In this document: positions 8,193 to 16,567 of the stretch, piece after piece
How the letters are laid out: every line of letters begins with the position of its first letter
Position numbering within the stretch: position 1 is the first letter of the stretch
Source of the DNA: Deltaproteobacteria bacterium
GTDB lineage: Bacteria > JAEEML01
Assembly (NCBI GenBank): GCA_016283195.1
Contig: JAEEML010000167.1
Coordinates: 3,972-67,971 of the forward strand
Direction: 5' to 3'
Length of the DNA: 64,000 nt
Made by a program: the position numbers and the translations under genes
The notes under the pieces: generated by a model
What the model saw: only the letters and a program-made list of their open reading frames with translations
Told to the model about the DNA's origin: nothing
Databases searched by the model: none

Positions 8193-10351
8193 CAGTTATC
8201 CTCGTCTTTTAGCAAAAAAGCGCGGTGAATGTCTTTATGACGCCGAAAGTCAAAGGGCACGGTTTCGGCAGAAATCTCTCTAACACTTAGCCCCAAAGCT
8301 TTGACCTCCGCCTCATTAAAAGAAAAACCTTTGTAATTACAAGAAAAAATAATTGTCCCGCCGGGTGCCAGGTGGTTATAGGCTTTGGTGATAAGAGTTA
8401 CATGGTCGCGCTCCACATCAAAAGTTGTCTCGCGGCTTTTGGAGTTGGAAAAAGTGGGAGCGTCTATCAGGATAACATCGGCGATAGTTTTATCTTCATC
8501 CAGCCAGCTCATCACATCGGCGCGAATTAGTTCATGATGCTTTGGGTCAATGAGATTGAGATTTAAATTTTTACGCGCCCAGCGCAGATAAGTTGCCGAA
8601 GTATCAACAGAAACAGAATGTTTAGCCCCAGAGAGAGCCGCCATGACGGTGGCCGAGGCAGTGTAACAAAAGAGGTTGATAAAGCGGCGGCCGGCGGCCA
8701 GCTCGCGCACTTTGCGGCGCACCAGGCGATGGTCCAAAAAGATACCTGTATCGAGATAGTCGTCAAAATTTACTAATAATTTTGCTGGGCTTTCATAGAT
8801 TTGCACATAATTTTCCGCTTCTCCGTGCCGTTCTTTTAACCCGGCCGCACCGCCGCGCACTTTGCGCCTTTTCTTTATGTGAATGTGGGCTTCATCCAAA
8901 GAGGTTGCCTCTTTGAGAGCGGCAATGAGCTCATTAAAACGGCGCTCGGCGGCTTTTTCGTCCACGCTTTTAGGCGCGGCGTATTCCCAAACAACAGCGT
9001 CTTTTTCCTCGTAATAATCTATGGCGGCGGCGTATTCCGGCATATCAGCATCATATAGGCGATAAGAAGTAACGCCTTCTTTTTGGCTCCAGCGCTTGAG
9101 TTCTTTAAGATTTTTGCTTAATCTGTTGGCCACCATTTCTGCGCCTTTGGTGAGCGCTTTGGGCGCTGTTCCCAGACTGTGGCGTTCCTTGGCCTCCTGC
9201 CGGCCGCCGGCTAAAAAGTGCAGCAGCAGACAGGGATTGGGGCCGTTATAGAGGCGATTTTTCTTGCTGGCGCTAATGCCGATGGCATGGCCAAGCTCTT
9301 CTTCTTCGGTGATTATCGCCCCATTCCAATTTGGCCGTTTGGTGAGCAAAAGACCAATATTTTTATATAATTCCCTAAGATTAATATCGCGGCCCAAGCG
9401 GCGGCCGTAGGGCGGGTTAGTGGCCATGAGAGCCAATTCGTTGGCATATAAGTTTTTAGCCAATACTTTTTCCAGCGGAATAGCGGCAAAACTTATAGCT
9501 TCTCCAAGAGAAAGGATGGCTGCACTTTTTTTGGCCATGAGAATGGCTTTTTCGTCACTATCGGAGCCAAACAGCTTTATTTTCAGCTCTTTTTGCTCAC
9601 CATGCGCGGCGGCTTTCAGCTCTTCCCACCATTTTAAATCGGCTTTTTTCCAATCTCTAAAGCCAATATTTGGGCGATAGAGCCCCGGAGCGATATTGGC
9701 GGCCATCATAGCCGCTTCAAAGACTAAAGTGCCGCCGCCGCAGAGCGGATCGACAAAATTATAGCCTTTTTCCGCCAAAGTAGGCCAGGCGGCACGCAGC
9801 AATATAGCCGCCGCCAGATTTTCTTTGAGCGGCGCTTCGTGTTGTCCCGCGCGCAAACCGCGCCGGTGCAGTGAGCCTGCCGAGAGGTCAATGCTTATAG
9901 TCATATTTTCGTGGCCCAAGTGGAGATGCAGGGCCAGGCCGGGATTATCGCGGTCAATACTGGGGCGGCTGCCGGTCACCTCCTGCAAGCGATCGACTAT
10001 GGCATCTTTTAAGCGATAAAGAGCATATTGTGTGTGTTCTATTTTTGATTTGTGCTCGCTGACCGAAATAGCAAAAGTGGCCTTGGCATCGAGATGATTT
10101 TCCCAGGGAAAAGCCCTGGCGGCGGCATAGAGGTCATCGGTTGTTACCGCCGCAAATTTATATAGCTCCCAAAGCAGGCGACTGGGCGTCCTCAGCCAGA
10201 GCAGCGCTTTTAGAGCTTCTTCCCAACTGGCTGTGAATGAGATACCGGCCTGAGTAACTTTACTGTTTAAAATTCCAAGATTTTTTAACTCGGCGGCCGC
10301 CAAATCTTCCATGCCGATTCCGGTGGCTGCAAAACAATTAGCACTATCCAT
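8192..10351 (-). CDS. rlmL: Bifunctional 23S rRNA methyltransferase RlmKL
   Basis: 719 residues, the length of the fused enzyme. Residues about 45-155 form a THUMP RNA-binding domain. The first methyltransferase domain (RlmL, m2G2445 in E. coli) has NPPYGRR near residue 310. The second (RlmK, m7G2069) from about 400 on has a FLDHRLVRRKV block, FINLFCYTASATV as motif I and LIDAPTFSN as motif IV. It modifies the peptidyl-transferase region of 23S rRNA during 50S assembly. It is the first gene of the rlmKL-ispF-birA cluster and is transcribed divergently from rplM. Confidence 0.93.
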   Translation of the reverse strand: MDSANCFAATGIGMEDLAAAELKNLGILNSKVTQAGISFTASWEEALKALLWLRTPSRLLWELYKFAAVTTDDLYAAARAFPWENHLDAKATFAISVSEHKSKIEHTQYALYRLKDAIVDRLQEVTGSRPSIDRDNPGLALHLHLGHENMTISIDLSAGSLHRRGLRAGQHEAPLKENLAAAILLRAAWPTLAEKGYNFVDPLCGGGTLVFEAAMMAANIAPGLYRPNIGFRDWKKADLKWWEELKAAAHGEQKELKIKLFGSDSDEKAILMAKKSAAILSLGEAISFAAIPLEKVLAKNLYANELALMATNPPYGRRLGRDINLRELYKNIGLLLTKRPNWNGAIITEEEELGHAIGISASKKNRLYNGPNPCLLLHFLAGGRQEAKERHSLGTAPKALTKGAEMVANRLSKNLKELKRWSQKEGVTSYRLYDADMPEYAAAIDYYEEKDAVVWEYAAPKSVDEKAAERRFNELIAALKEATSLDEAHIHIKKRRKVRGGAAGLKERHGEAENYVQIYESPAKLLVNFDDYLDTGIFLDHRLVRRKVRELAAGRRFINLFCYTASATVMAALSGAKHSVSVDTSATYLRWARKNLNLNLIDPKHHELIRADVMSWLDEDKTIADVILIDAPTFSNSKSRETTFDVERDHVTLITKAYNHLAPGGTIIFSCNYKGFSFNEAEVKALGLSVREISAETVPFDFRRHKDIHRAFLLKDEDN

Positions 10352-10443
10352 AAATCACCTTACTATTTGCCCAATAATAGACAGCAGGGCAGGGGGACTA
10401 TATTTAATACCGCAGAGAAAAGGAAGTATCTTAAAATAACTGC

Positions 10444-10472
10444 TTGACATTTTTTTGATTATCATGCATACT
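10444..10472 (+). promoter_or_regulatory. Candidate promoter P1 of rplM-rpsI
   Basis: Perfect TTGACA (10444-10449), 17-base spacer, CATACT (10467-10472). It lies about 145 bases upstream of rplM in the divergent region with rlmKL. The -35 is consensus; the -10 matches four of six bases. Confidence 0.6.
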
Positions 10473-10539
10473 GCGCACGCTTTTGGCAGGCGGCCGGGTG
10501 GCTAGCCGGTTAAAAATCGAAAATATGTCAAAAAGCATC

Positions 10540-10568
10540 TTGACAAGTAAGGTGCTTTCCGCTAAGAG
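10540..10568 (+). promoter_or_regulatory. Candidate promoter P2 of rplM-rpsI
   Basis: A second perfect TTGACA (10540-10545), with 17 bases to TAAGAG (10563-10568), 48 bases upstream of rplM. The -10 is weak. Tandem promoters are common for ribosomal protein operons. Confidence 0.4.
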
Positions 10569-10616
10569 CAACCGAGTTATTTAGGGCCAGTAGCGATCTG
10601 GCGAAAAGGTGAAGTA

Positions 10617-11039
10617 ATGAAAACAGAGTTCCGTAAAGAAGAGAATCCTCGCTGGTATCTGATTGACGCTCAGGATATGGTTCTTGGTCGCCTGGCAACA
10701 GAAGTTGTAAAGATCTTAAGAGGAAAGAACAAAGCCAGTTATTCTCCCAGCATGGATAATGGTGATTTTGTCGTCGTTATCAATGCGAGCAAAGTCCGCC
10801 TGACTGGCCGGAAATTAACCAAGAAAATGTATTACACCCACAGCGGTTACCTTGGCCACCAAAAAGCCATTCCCGCCGGTGTGCAACTTGCCCAGCATCC
10901 GGAGCGCCTCATCGAAGAGGCCGTTAAGGGTATGTTGCCCAAGACAACACTCAGCCGCCAGGTATTCAGCAAACTGAAAGTATATGGCACTGCTGAGCAT
11001 CCCCATTCCGCTCAAAAACCGGAACTTATTAAATTATAA
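10617..11039 (+). CDS. rplM: 50S ribosomal protein L13
   Basis: 140 residues, the normal length. It is an early-assembling 50S subunit protein that binds 23S rRNA. The N-terminus ([20 protein letters not shown]) and the block [14 protein letters not shown], followed by VKGMLPKT, are unmistakable. AAGGTGAAG precedes the ATG. Two consensus TTGACA boxes lie upstream. It forms the usual bicistronic unit with rpsI, 29 bases downstream. Confidence 0.98.
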   Translation: MKTEFRKEENPRWYLIDAQDMVLGRLATEVVKILRGKNKASYSPSMDNGDFVVVINASKVRLTGRKLTKKMYYTHSGYLGHQKAIPAGVQLAQHPERLIEEAVKGMLPKTTLSRQVFSKLKVYGTAEHPHSAQKPELIKL

Positions 11040-11068
11040 TAACTTATATTAGGCTGGAGGGAAAAATA

Positions 11069-11464
11069 ATGGCCGAAGATAAGAAATGGTATGGTACTGG
11101 CCGCCGCAAAGAGGCTATTGCCCGTGTTTGGTTGCTTCCTGGTGAAGGCACCGTTACTATTAATAACCGCCCGGTGGACAACTACTTTGGGCGTGAAACC
11201 TCGAAAATGATCATGATGCAACCCTTGGAGCTCACCGAAAAGACCGGCAAAGTTGATATTAAAGTCAATGTTTGCGGTGGCGGTCTCTCTGGCCAAGCCG
11301 GTGCTATCCGTCATGGTATTTCCAGAGCTCTTTGCGAGATGGATCCGGAACTCCGCAGCACTCTTAAACGGGCCGGTTTCTTAACTCGCGATGCGCGTGA
11401 AGTTGAACGTAAAAAATATGGCCGCCGTGGTGCGCGCCGTCGCTTCCAATACAGCAAGCGTTAA
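11069..11464 (+). CDS. rpsI: 30S ribosomal protein S9
   Basis: 131 residues. It is a 30S head protein whose C-terminal tail contacts P-site t[38 protein letters not shown] and the terminal [14 protein letters not shown] (ending in the invariant SKR) are diagnostic. GGAGG lies ahead of the ATG. It is the last gene of the rplM operon and is followed after 31 bases by a strong terminator hairpin. Confidence 0.98.
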   Translation: MAEDKKWYGTGRRKEAIARVWLLPGEGTVTINNRPVDNYFGRETSKMIMMQPLELTEKTGKVDIKVNVCGGGLSGQAGAIRHGISRALCEMDPELRSTLKRAGFLTRDAREVERKKYGRRGARRRFQYSKR

Positions 11465-11495
11465 TCTTTTTTTGCGCATATATATCTTTACGAAA

Positions 11496-11531
11496 AGAGG
11501 CGCGGAGCGAAAGTTCTGCGCCTCTTTTTTT
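11496..11531 (+). terminator. Rho-independent terminator of rplM-rpsI
   Basis: A 13-base-pair stem (AGAGGCGCGGAGC, 11496-11508, with GTTCTGCGCCTCT, 11513-11525, two G-U pairs) closed by a GAAA tetraloop and followed by an uninterrupted T run (11525-11531). This is the clearest terminator in the window. Confidence 0.92.
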
Positions 11532-11546
11532 GCCAGTGAGCACAAA

Positions 11547-12398
11547 ATGCAGCGCATAAAGTTAAAAGCTGGATTGTTGGCAACTTTGGGGCTTTTTCCT
11601 TTTTTGTTTTTCCCTTCTCAGCGTGCTTTAGCCAAACCGCCAAGCGGTAGAGGTGAAATTTTAAATTTTTTGCAGCAAAATTACGGTGATAGCTATACCA
11701 GGATGATAGCTGCAGCCAGGCTTGGCAAAATTACTGCTGTGCACATAAGGATTTACAAAGAAGAGCGCGAGCTTGAAGTTTGGGCCGGAGAAAAAGGTGA
11801 CAAACTGGTTCGCTTGGCCACTTTCCCGATTTGTGCTATGGATTTTGCTCCGGGGCCCAAGCTGCGCCAGGGAGATGAGCGCACACCGGAAGGGCTATAC
11901 ACGCTCTATCCGCGTTTTAGCTCCAATAATTGGTATATGCGCATACCTATTGCTCCCGATATGTTAGAACGCGATTTAGATACTCTTGGCGCCGATGATT
12001 ATTTTAATAAAGGCTCGGTCTTTTTTTATTGCACTGATTACCCAAGTGCCGAAGATCGCCAAAGAAGCAAGAGCATTAATATAAAAAATCCCGGGAGTTC
12101 TATTTGTTTGCATGGCAATTGTGTTACAGCCGGTTGTCCCAGTATGCAAAATCCTGATTTTGCAACTATTTTCTATTTTCTTTCCCAGCATGATGTTAAG
12201 CGCTACGGCGCTCCGAAGGTTTTTATGGCCCCGTTTCGCTTTAAGCCGGAAACAAATTTGGCTGCTAAAGCCGAAAAAGCCGCTCAGTATAACGAAGATA
12301 CCAAACGCCTGGGGAGTGCCCGCATAGAAGCATTTTGGCAAAAATTAAAGCAGAGCGAAGAAAAATTTCTGGCAAGTCCCAGTCTTGCGGCACTTTAA
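11547..12398 (+). CDS. Exported L,D-transpeptidase-like protein (YkuD fold, YafK/DpaA type)
   Basis: 283 residues from the ATG at 11547. A longer frame from 11391 would run back through rpsI and the terminator, so it is rejected. Residues 1-28 are a Sec signal ending RALA. Then come GDERTPEGLYTL and the catalytic block LHGNCVTAGCPSM, with the nucleophilic cysteine of the YkuD fold. This combination is nearer to E. coli YafK (DpaA), which detaches lipoprotein from peptidoglycan, than to cross-linking LdtA-E. It acts in the periplasm on meso-diaminopimelate peptides (family knowledge). The last stop overlaps that of the convergent PAP2 gene within one TTAA. Confidence 0.85.
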   Translation: MQRIKLKAGLLATLGLFPFLFFPSQRALAKPPSGRGEILNFLQQNYGDSYTRMIAAARLGKITAVHIRIYKEERELEVWAGEKGDKLVRLATFPICAMDFAPGPKLRQGDERTPEGLYTLYPRFSSNNWYMRIPIAPDMLERDLDTLGADDYFNKGSVFFYCTDYPSAEDRQRSKSINIKNPGSSICLHGNCVTAGCPSMQNPDFATIFYFLSQHDVKRYGAPKVFMAPFRFKPETNLAAKAEKAAQYNEDTKRLGSARIEAFWQKLKQSEEKFLASPSLAAL

Positions 12399-12955
12399 GA
12401 CTTTGGTTTTATCAATTTGGCGGCTATCTTTTTGGCCGCAAAGATGCCCAGATAGATAGAAACGCAGCCTAGAAATGCCCCGCTAATTACGTCGGTAGGA
12501 AAGTGGGCCGCCAGGTAGATGCGGGAAATAGCCACCAGTAAAGCTACAATATAGGCCGGAATTGCCAGCTGCGGGCGAAAGTAAGCCAAAATCGAAGTAA
12601 TGGCAAAGATGGTAAAAGTGTGCCCTGAGGGCAGCGAATTTTTAGTGAGGAGTTCATTTACCAGGCGCACCGGTTCGCCCAAAAAATCGGCCGTAGCCGG
12701 TCGCGGGCGGGCCAGCCCATATTTTAATGAAGCGCAAACCAAAGAGCCGACAGCCAGCCCGGAAAATGCACCTATATAGCTAATTTTATTTTCTTTTATA
12801 AAAGTGTGACGCAAGAGGAAGAGCGTGACTATTCCACTAGCCCAGCCGTTGCCCAGCTCGGTTATGACTACCATTAAATAATCCAGCCAGGGGGTGGCTA
12901 TTTGGTGATTAAAAAAGTTAAAACCCAGAGCATCAAAACTTTGTAATATGGGCAT
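12395..12955 (-). CDS. PAP2-family membrane phosphatase
   Basis: 186 residues from the ATG at 12955; an upstream GTG/ATG-like extension would overlap the preceding gene. The three phosphatase motifs are complete: KYGLARPRP, LPSGHTF and SRIYLAAHFPTD. Five or six membrane helices surround them. Relatives dephosphorylate undecaprenyl pyrophosphate, phosphatidylglycerol phosphate or lipid A. It is the last gene of a three-gene unit behind a GT-C glycosyltransferase, so a role in lipid-carrier recycling is a reasonable inference. The stop lies in a TTAA shared with the convergent L,D-transpeptidase gene. Confidence 0.88.
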   Translation of the reverse strand: MPILQSFDALGFNFFNHQIATPWLDYLMVVITELGNGWASGIVTLFLLRHTFIKENKISYIGAFSGLAVGSLVCASLKYGLARPRPATADFLGEPVRLVNELLTKNSLPSGHTFTIFAITSILAYFRPQLAIPAYIVALLVAISRIYLAAHFPTDVISGAFLGCVSIYLGIFAAKKIAAKLIKPKS

Positions 12956-12957
12956 TG

Positions 12958-13239
12958 TCAGCCTGCCCCGACTTTGGCATACCAAATAGCCCAGCCCAAA
13001 ATTCCCAGCGCCCCCAGGGCTAATAAAATGGCCACCAAGCGGATAAAGAAATCGCTCTCGAAAAAGCCGCTATTATCATCGTAAGGATCAATGCAATCAT
13101 CATTATCGTAGGAAGAGTGGGGATTGTCCTGCTGAGGGATAAAAGGTGGCGGATCCGGCCTATAAGTCTGCCTGACCAGCCCGGCTACTTTATCGCGCGT
13201 GGCGATGATAATTTCTTCTTCGCTTGGCACTTCTTCCAT
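12958..13239 (-). CDS. Small protein with one C-terminal membrane helix
   Basis: 93 residues, no family recognised. The N-terminal two thirds are acidic and proline-rich and probably flexible. Residues about 66-87 (IRLVAILLALGALGILGWAI) form one transmembrane segment followed by a short polar end, giving a tail-anchored topology with a cytosolic N-terminus. The start overlaps the stop of the glycosyltransferase (TAATG), and two bases separate its stop from the PAP2 start, so it is translated with both and may assist them. Confidence 0.65.
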   Translation of the reverse strand: MEEVPSEEEIIIATRDKVAGLVRQTYRPDPPPFIPQQDNPHSSYDNDDCIDPYDDNSGFFESDFFIRLVAILLALGALGILGWAIWYAKVGAG

Positions 13240-15047
13240 TATTGAGCTGCCGGGCGGCGCCGATAAATCATAAAGGTACCGCCATAACGTTCTTTTACCT
13301 GTTTCTCCAGAATAAATTTCTCTTTAGCCCAGTTTACAAAATCATTTACGCGGAAAAATCCCGTTTGATGTCGCGGTACCAAATAGACAAGTTCCGGCCG
13401 GTCGATTTGTTTAATGGTGTCTCTGGCGCTTGTAACGTTAGATTTAAAGCGCATAATATTGGTATCGCCAAAGTCATCTATGATGCGGCGCTCGGCCAAT
13501 AGGGCGATGAGTGGCAAACTGGTGGAATCACCAAAAAGACGGTCCTCCGGCTTGGTGCGCTCTTTTATATAGCGAGCCACATCATATACTTCGTCAATAA
13601 AGAAGGTCTCATGCCAGAGCAGTCTGGTTACCGGGTTGTAAGTTATTCCCGGCTCAGCTATATCATACCAGGCCACCTTGCGCATAAAATTATTGAGACT
13701 TTGGCTATAATAAGGAGCATTATACCAGGTATAGCGCTGCGGGCGCTTGGAAGCGTGGCGCACTCTAAAATTATCGCCGTAAGTATCGCGCAGACAATAG
13801 GCGCTAAAAATGGCTATAATAATTACGCCGGCGGTAATCATGCGGCTAGTGCGCACAGGTGAAGGGGTAGAGTTTAAGCGCCAGAGACGCAACTGGTAAA
13901 TAAATTCTTCAATGATAAAGGCTCCAAGCCAGGCCATGGAAGAAAAGACCAGCAGGTAGTAGAAGGGAAAAACGCGCTTTAAATTAAAATAAAAAGTTAA
14001 ATACATGAGCACCATGGCCAAAGCATAAATACCGCGCACGCGATGCGGTGAAGCTTTGGCCCATTCGCGGATAGAGCCTATAAACGAACTGGCAGTAAAA
14101 TGAGACTGGCTGAAAAGGCGATATAAAATAGTGGCGATGATAAAGAGCCCGCCGGCCCACATGGCGAGAGCTAATAAGTTATTGTCATAATTTATTTCTA
14201 AAAAGCGCTTCCAGGATTCGCCGCCCTGTTCCGGTTTAATAACATGGTAGCGGAATTGCATATTGAGATAATTAGCCGGGCCGGCCAAAATCATGCCGGT
14301 AATAGTGACTAAAGAGTAGGGAATGGCGAGGCCGGCCAAATAGCGCCAGGTGGCTTTTTTGCCGCGCCCAAGAGCTACCCACAAAAGGCCCAGGCCGCCG
14401 GCAGGCATGAGGTAAGTGCCGCAAAGAGCGCCCAGCGACAGGAGTGCGCCGCCCAGGGCATTTTTATATTTCCAAATTGCCCACATTCCGGGCACTAAAA
14501 ACATAATAGTACAATTTATGCCGGTAAAATGAGCCGAAGCTCTAAGAGCATCATAGGCAAAAACATATAAAATCATGCCGATAATGCTGGCAATACGCCC
14601 ATGACCGGTGCGTAGCAGACGGTGGAAGAAAAGAGCGCTGATGACAAAAGCTATCCAAGGTACCATTTTGGCTGTTTCAACCTGAAAACCAAAAAGGGCA
14701 ATCCAGGCAGCCATAATGAGCACATGTAGCGGAGGATGGGCAAAAAAGTAATCTCTATAGGGAATTGCGCCGTGGTCAACCATGGCCCAACCCATATAAA
14801 AATAGATATTTTCATCTGAAGAGGCGGCACGCATTCCATAGAATTTTAAGAGGGCATAAAAGAAGAGAACGGCAATAACCGGCAGCCATTCTATGAGGGC
14901 GGTGAGCACTTTGCCCCAGATACCGAGTTGCGCCAGTTTTTCATCTAAAATAGTGGAAGAGAGGGGCAAAACAGGTTCTTTAAAAACAGTGGCCGAAAGG
15001 CTCATGCCCTCTTCGGTCTGTTTACTCTTTTTATGTGAGCGGGCCAT
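13239..15047 (-). CDS. GT-C membrane glycosyltransferase (ArnT/PMT-like, GT39 clan)
   Basis: 602 residues with about ten to twelve membrane helices. The first extracytoplasmic loop carries SSDENIYFYMGW followed by YRDYFFAHPPL, the acidic catalytic pair and H-PP signature of polyprenyl-phosphate-sugar-dependent glycosyltransferases (PMT_2). The C-terminal 150 residues are soluble and periplasmic, with TSARDTIKQIDRPELVYLVP. It would transfer a sugar from an undecaprenyl-phosphate donor to a lipid or protein outside the inner membrane; the acceptor is unknown. The N-terminal 45 residues are cytosolic and basic. It is the head gene of the unit with the small membrane protein and PAP2. Confidence 0.82.
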   Translation of the reverse strand: MARSHKKSKQTEEGMSLSATVFKEPVLPLSSTILDEKLAQLGIWGKVLTALIEWLPVIAVLFFYALLKFYGMRAASSDENIYFYMGWAMVDHGAIPYRDYFFAHPPLHVLIMAAWIALFGFQVETAKMVPWIAFVISALFFHRLLRTGHGRIASIIGMILYVFAYDALRASAHFTGINCTIMFLVPGMWAIWKYKNALGGALLSLGALCGTYLMPAGGLGLLWVALGRGKKATWRYLAGLAIPYSLVTITGMILAGPANYLNMQFRYHVIKPEQGGESWKRFLEINYDNNLLALAMWAGGLFIIATILYRLFSQSHFTASSFIGSIREWAKASPHRVRGIYALAMVLMYLTFYFNLKRVFPFYYLLVFSSMAWLGAFIIEEFIYQLRLWRLNSTPSPVRTSRMITAGVIIIAIFSAYCLRDTYGDNFRVRHASKRPQRYTWYNAPYYSQSLNNFMRKVAWYDIAEPGITYNPVTRLLWHETFFIDEVYDVARYIKERTKPEDRLFGDSTSLPLIALLAERRIIDDFGDTNIMRFKSNVTSARDTIKQIDRPELVYLVPRHQTGFFRVNDFVNWAKEKFILEKQVKERYGGTFMIYRRRPAAQ

Positions 15048-15081
15048 ATAAAACCTCTATAAAAACAATGAAATACAATAT

Positions 15082-15525
15082 TTATAACTTTTCTAATTCG
15101 GCAATTTTGGCAACGCGTTTTTCATGGCGACCGCCGGCAAAAGCGGTATCCAAAAAAGCTTTTACACATTCCCAGGCCATGTCGGGCCCGGTGAGGCGGG
15201 CTCCCAAACAAATAACATTGGCATTATTATGCAGGCGCGAAAGGGAGGCGGCATAAGGATCTGAGACAAGCGCAGCTCTTATACCATTAATTTTATTAGC
15301 ACTTATGGAAATACCAATGCCGCTGCCGCAAACCAAAAGGCCCAAAGAATCCGGCTCTTTGGCCACAGCTTCGCCGACTGCTTGGGCAAAATCGGGATAA
15401 TCACACGAATCCTTGGAGTAAGTGCCTTTATCGCTTACTTCGAGGCCGCGCTCACTCTTTAAGAGCTCCATTAAATGATTTTTAAGTTCAAAACCGGCAT
15501 GATCACTACCACAATAAATACGCAT
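15082..15525 (-). CDS. rpiB: Ribose-5-phosphate isomerase B
   Basis: 147 residues. It interconverts ribose 5-phosphate and ribulose 5-phosphate in the pentose phosphate pathway. MRIYCGSDHAGFELK gives the substrate-binding Asp-His. LLVCGSGIGISISANK holds the catalytic cysteine, and RLHNNANVICLG the conserved HN(N)A block. It lies four bases behind fabH, in a gyrB-fabH-rpiB unit. AGGTGG precedes the ATG. Confidence 0.95.
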   Translation of the reverse strand: MRIYCGSDHAGFELKNHLMELLKSERGLEVSDKGTYSKDSCDYPDFAQAVGEAVAKEPDSLGLLVCGSGIGISISANKINGIRAALVSDPYAASLSRLHNNANVICLGARLTGPDMAWECVKAFLDTAFAGGRHEKRVAKIAELEKL

Positions 15526-15529
15526 AATA

Positions 15530-16546
15530 TTACCACCTTACAACTGAGGCACCCCAGGTAAGCCCGGCGCCCAATCCGGCAAAAAGCACAACATCACCGG
15601 CTTTTATTTTGCCGGCGCGCACTGTTTCATCAAGAGCCAGAGGAATGGAGGCAGCCGTAGTATTGCCATAGCGGGAAATATTGTGCACCACCTTTTCCGG
15701 GGCAATGGCCAGACGCTGAGCCACAGCTTCATTGATCCGGATATTGGCCTGATGAGGAATAAAAAGAGTGACATCATCAATGGTGAGGCTGGCTTTTTGC
15801 AAAGTTTCGTTGATAACCACTGGCAGACGGGTTACCGCCTCTTTAAAAACAAGGCGCCCATTCATTTGCGGATAGCGACCGCGGTCGCCTTCTTTAAACA
15901 TATCCTGCGAAAAACGTGGGTTATACATGGAACCGGGGTATTTTACGCAAAGAACATCGGCCAAATTGCCATCGGCACCGAGGGTGGTGGTTAAAACGCC
16001 GCGCCCGTCTGAATCTTCGGCGGCGCCTAAAATCACGGCTGCCGCACCATCGCCGAAAAGCGGTGTAACATCGCGGCCTTCTTCACTAAAATCGAGGCCG
16101 GAGGATTGTACTTCGGAGCAGGCCAGAAGCACTTTTTTATATGTGCCGCTTTTGATCATGGCATCGGCAATGGAAAGGCCATACAAAAAGCCGGTGCATT
16201 GGGTGCGAATATCCAGGCAGGGTGTGCCAACCGGGAAACCGGCTTTTACTTGCAAGTAAACGCCATCACCGGGGAAGGCGTGGTCACAACTTAATGTGGC
16301 ATAGATGATGAGGTCTATATCGGCCGGAGTGAGATTAGCGCTTTCCAGAGCTGCCAAGGTTGCTTTGGCGGCTAAATCGCTGGTACTCATGGGATTATTT
16401 TCCCAATCGACATAATGGCGCTCTTTTATGCCGGTGCGCTGAACTATCCACTCATCCGAAGAGTTAATGAGCGGCGCCAGCTCATCGTTGGTTACCACTT
16501 TTTCCGGCACATAATGGCCGGTTCCTAGGAAGATTGTACTGGTCAT
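15530..16546 (-). CDS. fabH: 3-oxoacyl-ACP synthase III FabH
   Basis: 338 residues. It condenses acetyl-CoA with malonyl-ACP to start fatty acid synthesis. The catalytic triad is visible: Cys in RTQCTGFLYGL (about residue 114), His in FIPHQANIRI (about 266) and Asn in RYGNTTAASIP (about 296). The C-terminal GLGAGLTWGA is typical. It sits 21 bases behind gyrB and four before rpiB. There is no fabD/fabG neighbour, unlike the classic cluster. Confidence 0.94.
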   Translation of the reverse strand: MTSTIFLGTGHYVPEKVVTNDELAPLINSSDEWIVQRTGIKERHYVDWENNPMSTSDLAAKATLAALESANLTPADIDLIIYATLSCDHAFPGDGVYLQVKAGFPVGTPCLDIRTQCTGFLYGLSIADAMIKSGTYKKVLLACSEVQSSGLDFSEEGRDVTPLFGDGAAAVILGAAEDSDGRGVLTTTLGADGNLADVLCVKYPGSMYNPRFSQDMFKEGDRGRYPQMNGRLVFKEAVTRLPVVINETLQKASLTIDDVTLFIPHQANIRINEAVAQRLAIAPEKVVHNISRYGNTTAASIPLALDETVRAGKIKAGDVVLFAGLGAGLTWGASVVRW

Positions 16547-16567
16547 AAAAAATCCTGAATGTACTGG

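Noticed and set aside
11391-11546. N-terminal extension of the L,D-transpeptidase
   Set aside because: It would overlap rpsI and the terminator; the ATG at 11547 begins a clear signal peptide.
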